Below, piece after piece: positions 1 through 7,535 of a stretch of DNA of 34,865 bases. A program made the translations under genes and the position numbers. The notes below the pieces were generated by a model, which saw nothing but the letters and a program-made list of their open reading frames with translations, was not told the origin of the DNA and searched no databases. Position 1 is the first letter of the stretch; each line of letters begins with the position of its first letter. Source of the stretch: JAQVEM01 sp964595565 (GTDB lineage: Bacteria > Actinomycetota > Humimicrobiia > Humimicrobiales > Humimicrobiaceae); contig CAZQQX010000019.1 in assembly GCA_964595565.1 (NCBI GenBank), forward strand, positions 1-34,865. Direction: 5' to 3'.

Positions 1-9
1 TTATTTTAA

Positions 10-171
10 TATATTATACCTGAAAATGATAAAATTAAACATTTATTAAGAATTTTATTAAATATTGCCGGTCACAACGAAGATGTTTTTTATTATTTTC
101 TGGTTTCAACTAATTTTAGTGTTAAAAAAGTAGAAAAAAAATTTCAAAGATTTATAATAATTTTAAAATAA
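10..171 (+). other. possible 3' end of an unrecognised gene
   Basis: An open frame of 53 codons runs from just after an in-frame TAA at 7-9 to a TAA at 169-171. It contains no ATG, so it would have to be a gene remnant or use an unusual start. The predicted peptide is plausible-looking (hydrophobic LLRILLNIAGHNEDVFYYFL, then a basic end) but I recognise no family. The region is very AT-rich, so chance is a serious alternative. Confidence 0.2.
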
Positions 172-196
172 AAGTTTTTAAATTCAGGAGTTTTTA

Positions 197-226
197 ATGG
201 TTTACAACTTTAATAATGAACAATAA
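197..226 (+). other. 9-codon leader ORF overlapping the GGDEF start
   Basis: A good Shine-Dalgarno (AGGAG, 187-190 region) sits about 7 nt before the ATG at 197, not before the GGDEF start at 216. The ATG at 197 opens a 9-codon frame (MVYNFNNEQ) ending with TAA at 224-226, overlapping the downstream start by 11 nt in another frame. This would fit translational coupling. The alternative is that the SD serves the 216 start at a long 25-nt distance. Confidence 0.3.
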
Positions 227-1223
227 AAATAGCGTTGATCTAAAAATTTTAAAAGCGATTTTCGGAATAACTATCTCCATTGGCTCGGAGCTGGAATTAG
301 AGAAAGTCTGTGATTTGATTGTAGAGAAAGTTTTTAAGGTAATTAACTGTAACGGGTGCGCTATAATTCTTTTAGATGGTGACAGGGTAAAACTCCAGAG
401 CGAGATTGGTTTTGGAAATAGCATCAGGCAGATAGAGTTTACAAGGGAAATGCCTCTTATAAAGTATATATTATCCACAAAAAATAAATTGTTTATAGGA
501 AATATTGATAGTTCATATTTTAAATACAGTATCCCCAGAGGAGAAAAAACAACTTCTATGATATGTATACCTGTTATAGTTAAAGAAGAAGTGAAGGGAA
601 TTATATACATTGACTCAAAAAAGACCAATGCCTTTTCTGACAGGCATGAATATTTCTTAAATATTCTGGCTCACGAGATCTCAATTGCCATAGAAAGAGC
701 ATTAAACTATGAAAAAATAAAGAAATTAACTGTAATAGATGAGCTGACAGGTGTCTATAACAGGAGGAAATTTGATGTAGATTTGAAAAATACAATGGAT
801 GAAGCTGTAAGGTATACCAAAAGCTTATCCCTGCTTATGATAGATATTGATTTTTTTAAACAATATAATGATATCCATGGTCACCAGATGGGTGATATGG
901 CTTTAAATAAAATAGGGCGGGTTTTCCTTGTTAACAAGAGAAACCCGGACAGGGTGTATCGTTATGGTGGGGAAGAATTTTCCGTAATATGCAGTGAAAC
1001 GAATAAAGAAAATGCAAAAATTTTTGCTGAAAGGATTCGTGAAGTTATAGAAAAAAGCAAATTTGATGGGGAAGAGATGATCGAACCCGGGCGGAATCTT
1101 ACGGTAAGCATTGGGATTTCAAGTTATCCTTTTGATGCAACCGGTATTAATGAACTTATAAAACGGGCGGACGATGCTCTTTATAAGGCTAAAGCTATGG
1201 GAAGGAACAAAGTTGTGGTGTGA
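216..1223 (+). CDS. GAF-GGDEF diguanylate cyclase
   Basis: Makes cyclic di-GMP from two GTP; likely cytosolic, since no membrane segment or signal peptide is visible. Residues about 18-160 look like a GAF sensor domain (hydrophobic alternating strands, CIPVIVKEEVKGIIYID). Residues about 170-335 form the GGDEF domain: metal-binding DIDFFKQYND near 210-219 and the active-site GGEEF at 251-255. The allosteric inhibitory I-site RxxD is present as RNPD at 242-245, exactly five residues before GGEEF, so product feedback inhibition is expected. GGEEF variants are normally active. The ligand of the GAF domain cannot be told. The start ATG lacks its own Shine-Dalgarno and may be coupled to a short leader ORF at 197. 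The gene is followed after 45 nt by the dtxR promoter, with no clear terminator between. Confidence 0.9.
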   Translation: MNNKNSVDLKILKAIFGITISIGSELELEKVCDLIVEKVFKVINCNGCAIILLDGDRVKLQSEIGFGNSIRQIEFTREMPLIKYILSTKNKLFIGNIDSSYFKYSIPRGEKTTSMICIPVIVKEEVKGIIYIDSKKTNAFSDRHEYFLNILAHEISIAIERALNYEKIKKLTVIDELTGVYNRRKFDVDLKNTMDEAVRYTKSLSLLMIDIDFFKQYNDIHGHQMGDMALNKIGRVFLVNKRNPDRVYRYGGEEFSVICSETNKENAKIFAERIREVIEKSKFDGEEMIEPGRNLTVSIGISSYPFDATGINELIKRADDALYKAKAMGRNKVVV

Positions 1224-1267
1224 GGTGGCATACATTTTGCTATTTTCGCACTTTTAGTTTTCAAGAT

Positions 1268-1321
1268 TTGACAAAAGTTGTTTTTGCATTTATAGTTAGT
1301 TTAATCTAACAATATTAGATT
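1268..1321 (+). promoter_or_regulatory. dtxR promoter with overlapping operator
   Basis: A near-consensus promoter is visible: TTGACA at 1268-1273, 17-nt spacer, TATAGT at 1291-1296. An inverted repeat GTTAG-N6-CTAAC (1295-1310) overlaps the -10 and start point, and a second one, AATCTAA-N5-TTAGATT (1303-1321), overlaps it. The TTAG-N6-CTAA core recurs before feoA. Together these suggest negative autoregulation by the DtxR-family protein; binding itself is inferred. Confidence 0.65.
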
Positions 1322-1340
1322 ATTAAAAAGTGGTGATACG

Positions 1341-1799
1341 ATGAAAAAGCTAACTCAGAGTCTGGAAGATTATCTTGAGGCAATGTATGTGATAGGGCTT
1401 AACAGTAAAGTTGTAAGAGTAAAAGAGGTTGCCGGATTTTTAAATGTGAAAACGCCGTCGGTTGTTGACGCTATTGGAAAACTTACAAAAAAAGGTCTGG
1501 TGGCTCATGAAAAATACGGCTACCTTGAATTAACAGGCGAGGGTTACAGGCTGGCAAAGGAAGTATATAGTAAACACGAGAAACTGTATAAATTTTTAAA
1601 GGATATTCTTGGTGTTAGTAATGCTACTTCAAAAAAAGATGCCTGCAATATTGAACATTATATAAGCAAGGAAGCAATGGAAAAGCTTATGAAATTTACC
1701 AGGTTTATAGATACATGCCCAGAAGGCGGGCCAATCTGGCTTAAAAATTTTAATTATTTTTCAAAATACGGACATCATCCAAAGAGCTGTTGCAAATAG
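1341..1799 (+). CDS. DtxR/MntR-family metal-dependent repressor
   Basis: A metal-sensing transcription factor that, in this family, binds DNA when loaded with Fe(II) or Mn(II). Residues 1-75 form the winged helix-turn-helix (SLEDYLEAMY start, VKEVAGFLNVKTPSVVDAIG recognition region, wing at YGYLELTGEG). Residues 75-150 are the metal-binding and dimerisation domain, with the conserved-looking HEKLYKFL, CNIEHYISKEAMEKL and a Cys-Pro pair near residue 129. At 152 residues it lacks the SH3-like third domain, as MntR and many Feo-linked regulators do. The C-terminus is rich in His and Cys (HHPKSCCK), possibly an extra metal site. It sits directly upstream of feoAB and both promoters carry the same TTAG-N6-CTAA box, so it most likely senses iron. 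Start: ATG after GTGGTGATACG with a weak GGTG Shine-Dalgarno. Confidence 0.9.
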   Translation: MKKLTQSLEDYLEAMYVIGLNSKVVRVKEVAGFLNVKTPSVVDAIGKLTKKGLVAHEKYGYLELTGEGYRLAKEVYSKHEKLYKFLKDILGVSNATSKKDACNIEHYISKEAMEKLMKFTRFIDTCPEGGPIWLKNFNYFSKYGHHPKSCCK

Positions 1800-1850
1800 G
1801 TTAGTGTTTCACCACAGAATTAAAAATTTTTAAAAAATCATTAAAAAATC

Positions 1851-1892
1851 TTGACAATTTTATATAGTCTTATTAAAGTTAGACAAGTCTAA
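1851..1892 (+). promoter_or_regulatory. feoAB promoter and DtxR-type operator
   Basis: TTGACA at 1851-1856 is followed, at a 17-nt spacing, by a TAAAGT -10-like hexamer at 1874-1879. The near-perfect palindrome TTAGACAAGTCTAA lies at 1879-1892, over the expected start point. It shares TTAG-N6-CTAA with the dtxR promoter. Iron-dependent repression of feoAB is the natural reading. Confidence 0.65.
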
Positions 1893-1916
1893 TATTAATT
1901 AGTGAGGCTATCTACA

Positions 1917-2225
1917 ATGAGAAGATGGGGTTTAGGAAGAAGAATAACCGGACATAGAAGATTAGGAGAGGCTCTCAGGGGGCATGTGCCAGAGAGAAGA
2001 TTATTTAGCATGGCAGATGCAGTTCCCGGAAAAAAGTACAGGGTTCTAAGAATTCATGGAGGATACAGGCTTAACTCCAGATTGTGTGCCATGGGATTTG
2101 TTCCGGGCGAGGTATTCTATGTCACAGGCGCGTCCCGTGGAGGACCGAGGTGCGTTATTATCAAGGGCACCAAGTTTGCTATTGGTAGCGGGATGGCCGA
2201 AAGAATTCAGGTCGAGGAGATCTGA
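1917..2225 (+). CDS. feoA: FeoA ferrous iron transport accessory protein
   Basis: A small SH3-like cytosolic partner of FeoB. The FeoA domain occupies residues about 31-102 (ADAVPGKKYRVLRIHGG, then LCAMGFVPGEVFYV, then a C-terminal GMAERIQVEEI). I place the start at ATG 1917 because GTGAGG at 1902-1907 makes a good Shine-Dalgarno 9 nt upstream; a GTG at 1902 in frame would consume that same sequence. This leaves a 31-residue N-terminal extension before the usual FeoA start; it is very rich in Arg and Gly (MRRWGLGRRITGHRR) and is unusual for the family. An internal ATG at 2010 would give a standard-length FeoA but has no obvious ribosome site. The stop overlaps the feoB start (TGATG). Confidence 0.88.
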   Translation: MRRWGLGRRITGHRRLGEALRGHVPERRLFSMADAVPGKKYRVLRIHGGYRLNSRLCAMGFVPGEVFYVTGASRGGPRCVIIKGTKFAIGSGMAERIQVEEI

Positions 2226-4369
2226 TGGCTGCCAGGGAAATAACTATTGCCCTTTCCGGAAACCCTAATTCAGGTAAAACGACCATATTTAATAATCTAA
2301 CCGGCTTACATCAACATGTAGGTAATTATCCGGGCGTTACCGTTGAAAAAAAGACCGGTGTAGTTGAATATAAAGGATACAGAATAACTGTTATTGACCT
2401 CCCCGGAACCTACAGTCTTACCGGTTATTCCCAGGAAGAGATTATAGCCAGGAATTTTGTAGTCAATGAGAAGCCGGATGTTGTTATTGATATAGTTGAT
2501 TCATCTAATCTCGAGCGGAACCTCTATCTTGCGATCCAGCTCATTGAGCTGGATACACCTCTTGTGCTGGCATTTAATATGTCTGATGTAGCAAAGAAAA
2601 TCGGGAAAATAGTTGATATTAACCTGCTTTCAGAGCTTCTGGGTTTGCCTGTTATTGAAACGGTAGGCTCCAGGGGAGTAGGAAAAGGTGAAATTTTAGA
2701 AGCGGCAATTGATTTAGCGGAAAGAGGAAAGAGGAAAAAGGTAGAAATCAAGTATGGTGAAGAAATAGAAAATGAAATTTTTAATATCACCTCTGTTCTG
2801 GAAAGGGAAGAAATACCGACTTTTAATTTCAGCCGCAGATGGGTTGCAGTAAAACTTCTTGAGCAGGACGCAGAAATAATCAACTTAATAAAAAAGGCTG
2901 ATGTTCAGAAATATAAAAAAATTGAGGACACAGTTAATAGTTCTATAAGTCGTATAACCAGCATACTGAGGGATACTCCTGAAGTAATAATAGCTGATGC
3001 AAGATACGGGTTTATCAAAGGGGCGCTTCTTGAGTCATACAAGGAAGTAGAACCGGCGAAATTAGACAGAACCGAGAGGATTGACAGGATACTTACTAAC
3101 AGGGTATTCGGGATACCGATATTTTTACTCATAATGTGGCTTATGTTCCAGCTCGTTTTCAGCCTGGGTAAATATCCCGTGGGATGGCTGGAATTGGGCT
3201 TTGAAAAATTAAGTGGCCTTGTTACAAATGTTGTTCATCATGATTTAATGAGGTCGCTTCTGGTGGATGGAGTGATAGGGGGCGTAGGCGGGGTAATAAC
3301 CTTTACTCCCAATATAATAATGCTATTTTTTGCCATAGCGGTACTTGAAGATTCAGGTTATATGGCAAGGGCTGCATTTGTCATGGATAGAATAATGCAC
3401 AAGATAGGCCTTCATGGAAAATCTTTTATTCCTCTGGTCATTGGATTTGGCTGCACGGTTCCGGCTTATATGGGTTCAAGAATTCTGGAAAATAAACAGG
3501 ACCGCCTGGTCACCATGCATATTAACACTTTTATGAGCTGCGGCGCACGTCTTCCGGTGTATGTATTATTTGCCGGGGCATTTTTTCCGGCAATGGCAGG
3601 GAACGTTATATTTTCTATTTACTTAGTAGGCGTATTGATGGCCGTTATTATGGCAAAGGTACTCAGAGCAACGAGGTTCAGAGGTGAATCAGAACCATTT
3701 GTTATGGAATTACCGGCATACCGCATGCCAACAATTAAGGGAGTGTTAATTCATACCTGGGAAAGGGTATGGGAGTATATTAAAAAGGCCGGAACAGTAA
3801 TTCTCGCTATATCAATCCTGATGTGGTTGCTTTTTACTTTTCCGATGATAGGAGATAATTACTCACAGGATTATGAGGCTCAATTTGAAGAGAATGAACT
3901 ACTTTACCAGTCCGGGGAGATTACCTTTGATGAATATAGCAGCGAGAAGTCAAACATAGAAGCAAAGATGGCAGGAGAAAGCCTTGCTTATTCAGCTGCG
4001 GGAAGGGTCGGGCATTTCCTGGAACCGGTTTTCAGGCCACTGGGATTTGACTGGAAAATGGCGGTGGCTACGGTTGCAGGCATTGCCGCCAAGGAAGTAA
4101 TTGTATCCACTATGGGGACCCTTTACAGCATAGAAGATACAGAAAGCCAGTCTGATTCTTTGCAAACAGCTCTGAATAAAAATTATACGCCCCTTGTCGG
4201 GTATAACTTTATGTTGTTTACCCTGCTTTATTTCCCCTGTCTGGCTGCTATGGCTGTATTTAGAAAAGAAGCGGGGACAAAAGAGATGTTATTTCAGATG
4301 GGGTACACCCTCCTGCTTGCCTGGACTGTGTCTTTTCTGGTTTTCCAGGTAGGAAGATTTTTTGTTTAA
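2225..4369 (+). CDS. feoB: FeoB ferrous iron transporter
   Basis: GTP-dependent Fe(II) uptake protein of the inner membrane. The N-terminal G domain shows G1 GNPNSGKTT at 12-20, the G3 DLPG at 58-61 and G4 NMSD at 118-121. A helical spacer (about 165-280) leads to the polytopic C-terminal core, which has the duplicated Gate-type segments (near 345-460 and 590-700) and conserved Cys in FGCTVPAYMGSRI and FMSCGARLP. The length of 714 residues is normal. A charged insertion lies between membrane segments near 545-590. Translation is probably coupled to feoA by the 1-nt stop/start overlap. A strong hairpin follows 6 nt after the stop. Regulation is expected through the operator upstream of feoA. 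Confidence 0.97.
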   Translation: MAAREITIALSGNPNSGKTTIFNNLTGLHQHVGNYPGVTVEKKTGVVEYKGYRITVIDLPGTYSLTGYSQEEIIARNFVVNEKPDVVIDIVDSSNLERNLYLAIQLIELDTPLVLAFNMSDVAKKIGKIVDINLLSELLGLPVIETVGSRGVGKGEILEAAIDLAERGKRKKVEIKYGEEIENEIFNITSVLEREEIPTFNFSRRWVAVKLLEQDAEIINLIKKADVQKYKKIEDTVNSSISRITSILRDTPEVIIADARYGFIKGALLESYKEVEPAKLDRTERIDRILTNRVFGIPIFLLIMWLMFQLVFSLGKYPVGWLELGFEKLSGLVTNVVHHDLMRSLLVDGVIGGVGGVITFTPNIIMLFFAIAVLEDSGYMARAAFVMDRIMHKIGLHGKSFIPLVIGFGCTVPAYMGSRILENKQDRLVTMHINTFMSCGARLPVYVLFAGAFFPAMAGNVIFSIYLVGVLMAVIMAKVLRATRFRGESEPFVMELPAYRMPTIKGVLIHTWERVWEYIKKAGTVILAISILMWLLFTFPMIGDNYSQDYEAQFEENELLYQSGEITFDEYSSEKSNIEAKMAGESLAYSAAGRVGHFLEPVFRPLGFDWKMAVATVAGIAAKEVIVSTMGTLYSIEDTESQSDSLQTALNKNYTPLVGYNFMLFTLLYFPCLAAMAVFRKEAGTKEMLFQMGYTLLLAWTVSFLVFQVGRFFV

Positions 4370-4375
4370 TATAAA

Positions 4376-4399
4376 AAGACCCCGCCTGAGCGGGGTCTT
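4376..4399. terminator. hairpin terminator between feoB and a convergent RRM gene
   Basis: A perfect 10-bp stem AAGACCCCGC / GCGGGGTCTT encloses the loop CTGA. The A-tract before it becomes a T-tract on the minus strand, so it is best as the terminator of the minus-strand RRM gene; it may also stop feoB transcripts. Confidence 0.85.
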
Positions 4400-4431
4400 A
4401 ATAACTTATCAAATTAATCTATGCAATTAAT

Positions 4432-4698
4432 TTAATATCTTCTATAACTGCTTTCTGTTCTTTCTCTTTTTGGTCGGGCTTCATCAACTTTTAGATTACG
4501 GCCCTCAAAGGTCGTACCGTCTAAAGCTTCTTTTGCCTTTTCTGCTTCTGATACATCTGACATTTCAACAAATCCAAATCCCTTGTTTCCGATTATGGTA
4601 ACTTCTTTAATTTGACCATGCTGGGAAAACAGTTCTTCCAGTTGCTTGTCAGTAACAGAGTAGTTTAAATTTCCTACGTATAGTTTGTTACTTTGCAT
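4432..4698 (-). CDS. single-RRM RNA-binding protein (Rbp-like)
   Basis: An 88-residue RNA-recognition-motif protein. RNP2 is LYVGNLNY at residues 6-13 and RNP1 is NKGFGFVEM at about 39-47; the two central aromatics of RNP1 that stack on RNA bases are present. The last 15 residues are basic (RPKRERTESSYRRY). Short one-RRM proteins of this type are known in cyanobacteria and some other bacteria, where several are cold-inducible. Start: ATG preceded by a full AAGGAGGT. A strong promoter (TTGACA-N16-TATACT) lies about 115 nt upstream, leaving a long leader. A second RRM gene is divergent at 5076 and carries the same 11-nt leader motif. Targets unknown. Confidence 0.92.
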   Translation of the reverse strand: MQSNKLYVGNLNYSVTDKQLEELFSQHGQIKEVTIIGNKGFGFVEMSDVSEAEKAKEALDGTTFEGRNLKVDEARPKRERTESSYRRY

Positions 4699-4772
4699 TC
4701 TTACCTCCTTTTACTTATTATTGTTTCTCTAAGCTTTACAATATTTCTTTTAGAGAGGTAATTGCTGATAAC

Positions 4773-4783
4773 AAACCCTGACT
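4773..4783 (-). promoter_or_regulatory. shared leader motif, RRM gene 1
   Basis: On the coding strand this reads AGTCAGGGTTT. It lies 75 nt before the ATG at 4698 and about 30 nt after the predicted transcription start. The identical 11-mer occurs in the leader of the divergent RRM gene, on its coding strand. Confidence 0.5.
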
Positions 4784-4819
4784 CTTAATTAAAACATTAT
4801 TAAACAAAAGAGAACCTTA

Positions 4820-4847
4820 AGTATAAGCTCTTTCAAGCTTTTGTCAA
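4820..4847 (-). promoter_or_regulatory. promoter of RRM gene 1
   Basis: Reading the minus strand, TTGACA (4847-4842) is followed after 16 nt by TATACT (4825-4820). The start would fall near 4813, giving a 5' leader of roughly 115 nt. Confidence 0.6.
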
Positions 4848-4957
4848 TGTTTATTTAAGTATCGGTGTTAACTCAAATATAATATATAATAAATACGCAT
4901 CTACTTCTTTTGTGGTATAATAATTAAAAGCAGGGTTATTGCTAAATAATGTTTATC

Positions 4958-4963
4958 TATAAT
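4958..4963 (+). promoter_or_regulatory. -10 element of RRM gene 2
   Basis: A perfect TATAAT; the -35 region (TTATTG at 4936-4941, 16-nt spacing) is poor. A start near 4970 gives a leader of about 105 nt, similar to the partner gene. A partial copy of the shared motif, CAGGGTT, lies at 4931-4937 in the -35 region. Confidence 0.45.
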
Positions 4964-4995
4964 GAATCTGCATTTTTTGGTAAACCTTCCAATAA

Positions 4996-5006
4996 AGTCA
5001 GGGTTT
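4996..5006 (+). promoter_or_regulatory. shared leader motif, RRM gene 2
   Basis: AGTCAGGGTTT, 70 nt before the GTG start at 5076 and about 27 nt after the predicted transcription start. Identical in sequence and near-identical in placement to the motif in the other RRM leader. Confidence 0.5.
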
Positions 5007-5075
5007 TTACTTTAATTTGTTGTATTTATGTTATTTATTGTGCAAAAGTAATTTTAAAAATGAAAGGGAAGTGTA

Positions 5076-5423
5076 GTGAGCAAAAGACTGTATGTAGGAA
5101 ATCTGGAATATTCTGTTACAGATAAAGACATGAAGGAGTTATTCTCCAGTGAGGGTAATGTAACCTATGCAAAAGTAATAAGGTATCTTGACGGTAGGTC
5201 AAAAGGCTTTGGATTTGTGGAAATGGAAACGGAGGAAGAGGCAGCTAAAGCCATAGAAAAGCTAAATAAGAATATTTTTAAAGAGAGAACTATTGTGGTT
5301 AATGAGGCCAAGCCTGATAAAGGTAGGAGTTTTAAAGGAAACAGACAGAGCGGTAATTACCGGAATACACCTAAGGATGACCTTAATTATAAGTTAAGAA
5401 AAATAAGAAGAAGATTTAAATAG
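5076..5423 (+). CDS. single-RRM RNA-binding protein with basic tail
   Basis: A 115-residue paralogue of the protein at 4432-4698. RNP2 is LYVGNLEY near residues 5-12 and RNP1 is SKGFGFVEM near 43-51. The loop between the central strands is longer than in the paralogue, and the C-terminal 35 residues are strongly basic (KPDKGRSFKGNRQSGN, ending RKIRRRFK), likely adding nonspecific RNA affinity. Start is GTG at 5076 with AAAGGGAAG about 8 nt upstream; no ATG fits better. It is divergent from its paralogue across a 377-bp AT-rich region holding two promoters and the repeated leader motif. Role in RNA handling or cold response is inferred. Confidence 0.9.
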   Translation: MSKRLYVGNLEYSVTDKDMKELFSSEGNVTYAKVIRYLDGRSKGFGFVEMETEEEAAKAIEKLNKNIFKERTIVVNEAKPDKGRSFKGNRQSGNYRNTPKDDLNYKLRKIRRRFK

Positions 5424-5485
5424 ATTTTTTAGGTCTGCCGGCCAGCATATAGCCAGGAAAAAATTTAATTCTTACCGGGAATAAG

Positions 5486-5823
5486 ATGTCGTATAAAGTA
5501 ACAGGTATCGGAGAAATATTGTGGGATGTATTTCCATCAGGTAAAAAGCTGGGCGGCGCTCCTGCCAACTTTGCATATTTTGTAAAAAACCTGGGTCAGG
5601 ACGGGTTGATTGCCAGTAAATTACCAGCATCCGGGCTATAAAGTTAGTGTTATTGATACTGTTGGAGCTGGAGATTCTTTTACAGCTGTAATGGCGGTTA
5701 AATATATCCAGGGGGGGTAACCTTAAACAGATTAGCGATGCCGCCAACAGGCTCGGTTCATGGGTATGCTCGCAGGAAGGACCAACGCCACCGATGGGCA
5801 GAGAAGTAATGAGTCTTTTATAA
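5486..5823 (+). pseudogene. broken PfkB-family sugar (fructo)kinase
   Basis: Two ends of a ribokinase/PfkB kinase survive. The N-terminal part from ATG 5486 reads GIGEILWDVFPSGKKLGGAP and NLGQDGLIASK, the typical substrate-binding start. From about 5628, one frame over, comes HPGYKVSVIDTVGAGDSFTA, which holds the ATP/anion-hole motif GAGDS with the catalytic Asp. The middle of the enzyme, roughly 200 residues of a normal 300, is missing. A second frame change at a seven-G run (about 5710-5717) is needed to reach the last segment NLKQISDAANRLGSWVCSQE. The remnant cannot be active. It ends directly against the stop of the convergent ABC permease gene. Confidence 0.85.
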
Positions 5824-6615
5824 TTAAGCCTTCATCTTCCAGCGCGTGAGTATATTTTCCCTGTCAAAAATCTTTACCGCCATTTTCAGGATAAAGGGGC
5901 ATGATACCAGTAGCACCATGCAACCTATAAGAAGAAAGGTGATATTTAAAAGAAACAGTCCGGCCAGCTGTAGGCCAATAATCAGGTAAACAGGAAATAT
6001 CACTACCGCTCCTATACCCTGGGCACTTTTAATATCTGTAGACTTTGAAGAGACAATCACACTTGCCATAGTAATGATAAAGGATAATACGGGGCTTAAG
6101 ATAAATGCAACTATAACCCATTCCACAGTGGGGAGCGGGGCATAACCGAGTTTGATAAAGGCTGTAATATCCACAACTACAGTCAGTATGATAAAACTGA
6201 TAGTAGAAATAGCAAATGCCGGTATAAGTGCTGTAAGTGTTTTTCCCAGCAGCAGTTCTGATGTTTTTATAGGTGTGGCCAGAAGAGGTTCCAGAGTATT
6301 GTTTTCCTTTTCCATGAGTATTGAAGAAGGAGCGATTAAACTGGGCACCATTGCAGATATTATAAGCAAAAAGACAATCAATTGTTTTAATATAAATCCT
6401 ATGAGCACCCTTAACGGGTCCTCAACAGAGCCAAAAACTTTGGTTATAAAATTCAGGGTATCTTCATCTTCCAGTATGGGCTCACTTCCCAGGATAAACC
6501 CCAGAGGCATGCCAATTGAAAGTATTATTGTAATTAGAAGGATAGGTCCCCATATGCTTTTAGTTTTTATAATTTCTTTTATTTCTTTTTTAAATATGAT
6601 AAGCGCTTTTTTCAT
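5824..6615 (-). CDS. ABC-2 type permease (NatB-like)
   Basis: A 263-residue membrane component of an ABC exporter. About six hydrophobic segments are visible (near 22-40, 75-100, 123-150, 165-190, 200-222, 224-240). The motif NNTLEPLLATPIKTSELLLGK near 106-126 is typical of ABC-2 permeases of the NatB/YhaP kind. The start ATG overlaps the end of the ATPase gene by 4 nt (ATGA), so the two are translationally coupled. The substrate is unknown; NatAB-type systems export sodium or drugs. Confidence 0.85.
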   Translation of the reverse strand: MKKALIIFKKEIKEIIKTKSIWGPILLITIILSIGMPLGFILGSEPILEDEDTLNFITKVFGSVEDPLRVLIGFILKQLIVFLLIISAMVPSLIAPSSILMEKENNTLEPLLATPIKTSELLLGKTLTALIPAFAISTISFIILTVVVDITAFIKLGYAPLPTVEWVIVAFILSPVLSFIITMASVIVSSKSTDIKSAQGIGAVVIFPVYLIIGLQLAGLFLLNITFLLIGCMVLLVSCPFILKMAVKIFDRENILTRWKMKA

Positions 6616-7535
6616 TTTGCCTCTTCATCCTTTATCAAATCCAGATAAATTTCCTCAAGGGATGCTTTTATTTCATTAAAATAAATAATTTCTGCCCCAT
6701 TGTATGTCAGTTTCCTTATAACCAGGGGATTGGAGATTTCAGGCTTCTCAATCAATAAAACCATCCTGTTATTATCAGCGCTGATATCTTTTATCTCATT
6801 AATTTCTTCTATAAGGCCAGTATATTTTGCCGCATCGTCCTTAAATACAATTTCAACTCTTTTATTTTTATTGCTGTTCTGGAGTTCTGAGAGAGTGGCA
6901 ATCCTTATAATCTTTCTTTTTATTATGCAGACCCTGTCTGAAAGATTTGATGCCTCCTCCAGGTTATGGGTGCATAAAAAAACCGTTGTTTTTTCTTCTT
7001 TCAGGCTATCAATAAAATTTCTTACCATGTGGGCACTTTCCGGGTCAAGGCCGGCGGTGGGCTCATCCAAGAAAAGTATTTTTGGTTCGTGTATAAGCGC
7101 GCGGGAGAGGGCAAGTTTCTGCTTCATGCCTTTTGAATAAGTGCCGGCCGGGTCGTCTTTTCTGTCCCAGAGGCCAAACATCTTAAGATACTTCTCAGTA
7201 TTTTCTCTTCTTCTGGCAGCCGGAATACCGTAAAAGCTGGAGTAATAATCCAGATTTTCATAGGCAGAAATTTTTTCATACAATCCGGGGGATTCGGTAA
7301 GGATTCCGATAATTGAACGGATATATTCGCCGTTGTTTCTGGAATCTCTACCATCTACGGTTATATCTCCAGAGGTCGGGGAAATAAGAGTAGCCAGCAT
7401 CCTTATTGTGGTGGTCTTTCCCGCACCGTTTGGTCCCAGAAACCCGAAGATCTCGCTCTCACCGATATCAAACGATATATTTTCGACTGCGGTAGTATCA
7501 CCAAAATTTTTTGTAAGATTTTCTACCTTTATCAT
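6612..7535 (-). CDS. ABC transporter ATP-binding protein (NatA-like)
   Basis: A 307-residue ATPase that powers the permease encoded just downstream. Walker A GPNGAGKT is at 34-41, the signature is YSKGMKQK at 132-139 (KGM in place of SGGQ, usual in this exporter subgroup), Walker B ILFLDEPT is at 152-159, and the switch His is in CTHNLEEA near 191. The region after about 215 is the C-terminal regulatory extension common in ABC-2 exporter ATPases. Upstream of the ATG only a weak, distant AAGGTAG is seen. Nothing in the neighbourhood specifies the cargo. Confidence 0.9.
   Translation of the reverse strand: MIKVENLTKNFGDTTAVENISFDIGESEIFGFLGPNGAGKTTTIRMLATLISPTSGDITVDGRDSRNNGEYIRSIIGILTESPGLYEKISAYENLDYYSSFYGIPAARRRENTEKYLKMFGLWDRKDDPAGTYSKGMKQKLALSRALIHEPKILFLDEPTAGLDPESAHMVRNFIDSLKEEKTTVFLCTHNLEEASNLSDRVCIIKRKIIRIATLSELQNSNKNKRVEIVFKDDAAKYTGLIEEINEIKDISADNNRMVLLIEKPEISNPLVIRKLTYNGAEIIYFNEIKASLEEIYLDLIKDEEAK

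Noticed and set aside
2056..2268. Second plus-strand frame inside feoA
   Set aside because: Out-of-frame shadow of feoA/feoB with no domain or ribosome site.
6152..6679. Plus-strand open frame opposite the ABC permease
   Set aside because: Antisense to a clear ABC-2 permease and part of its ATPase; no family resemblance.
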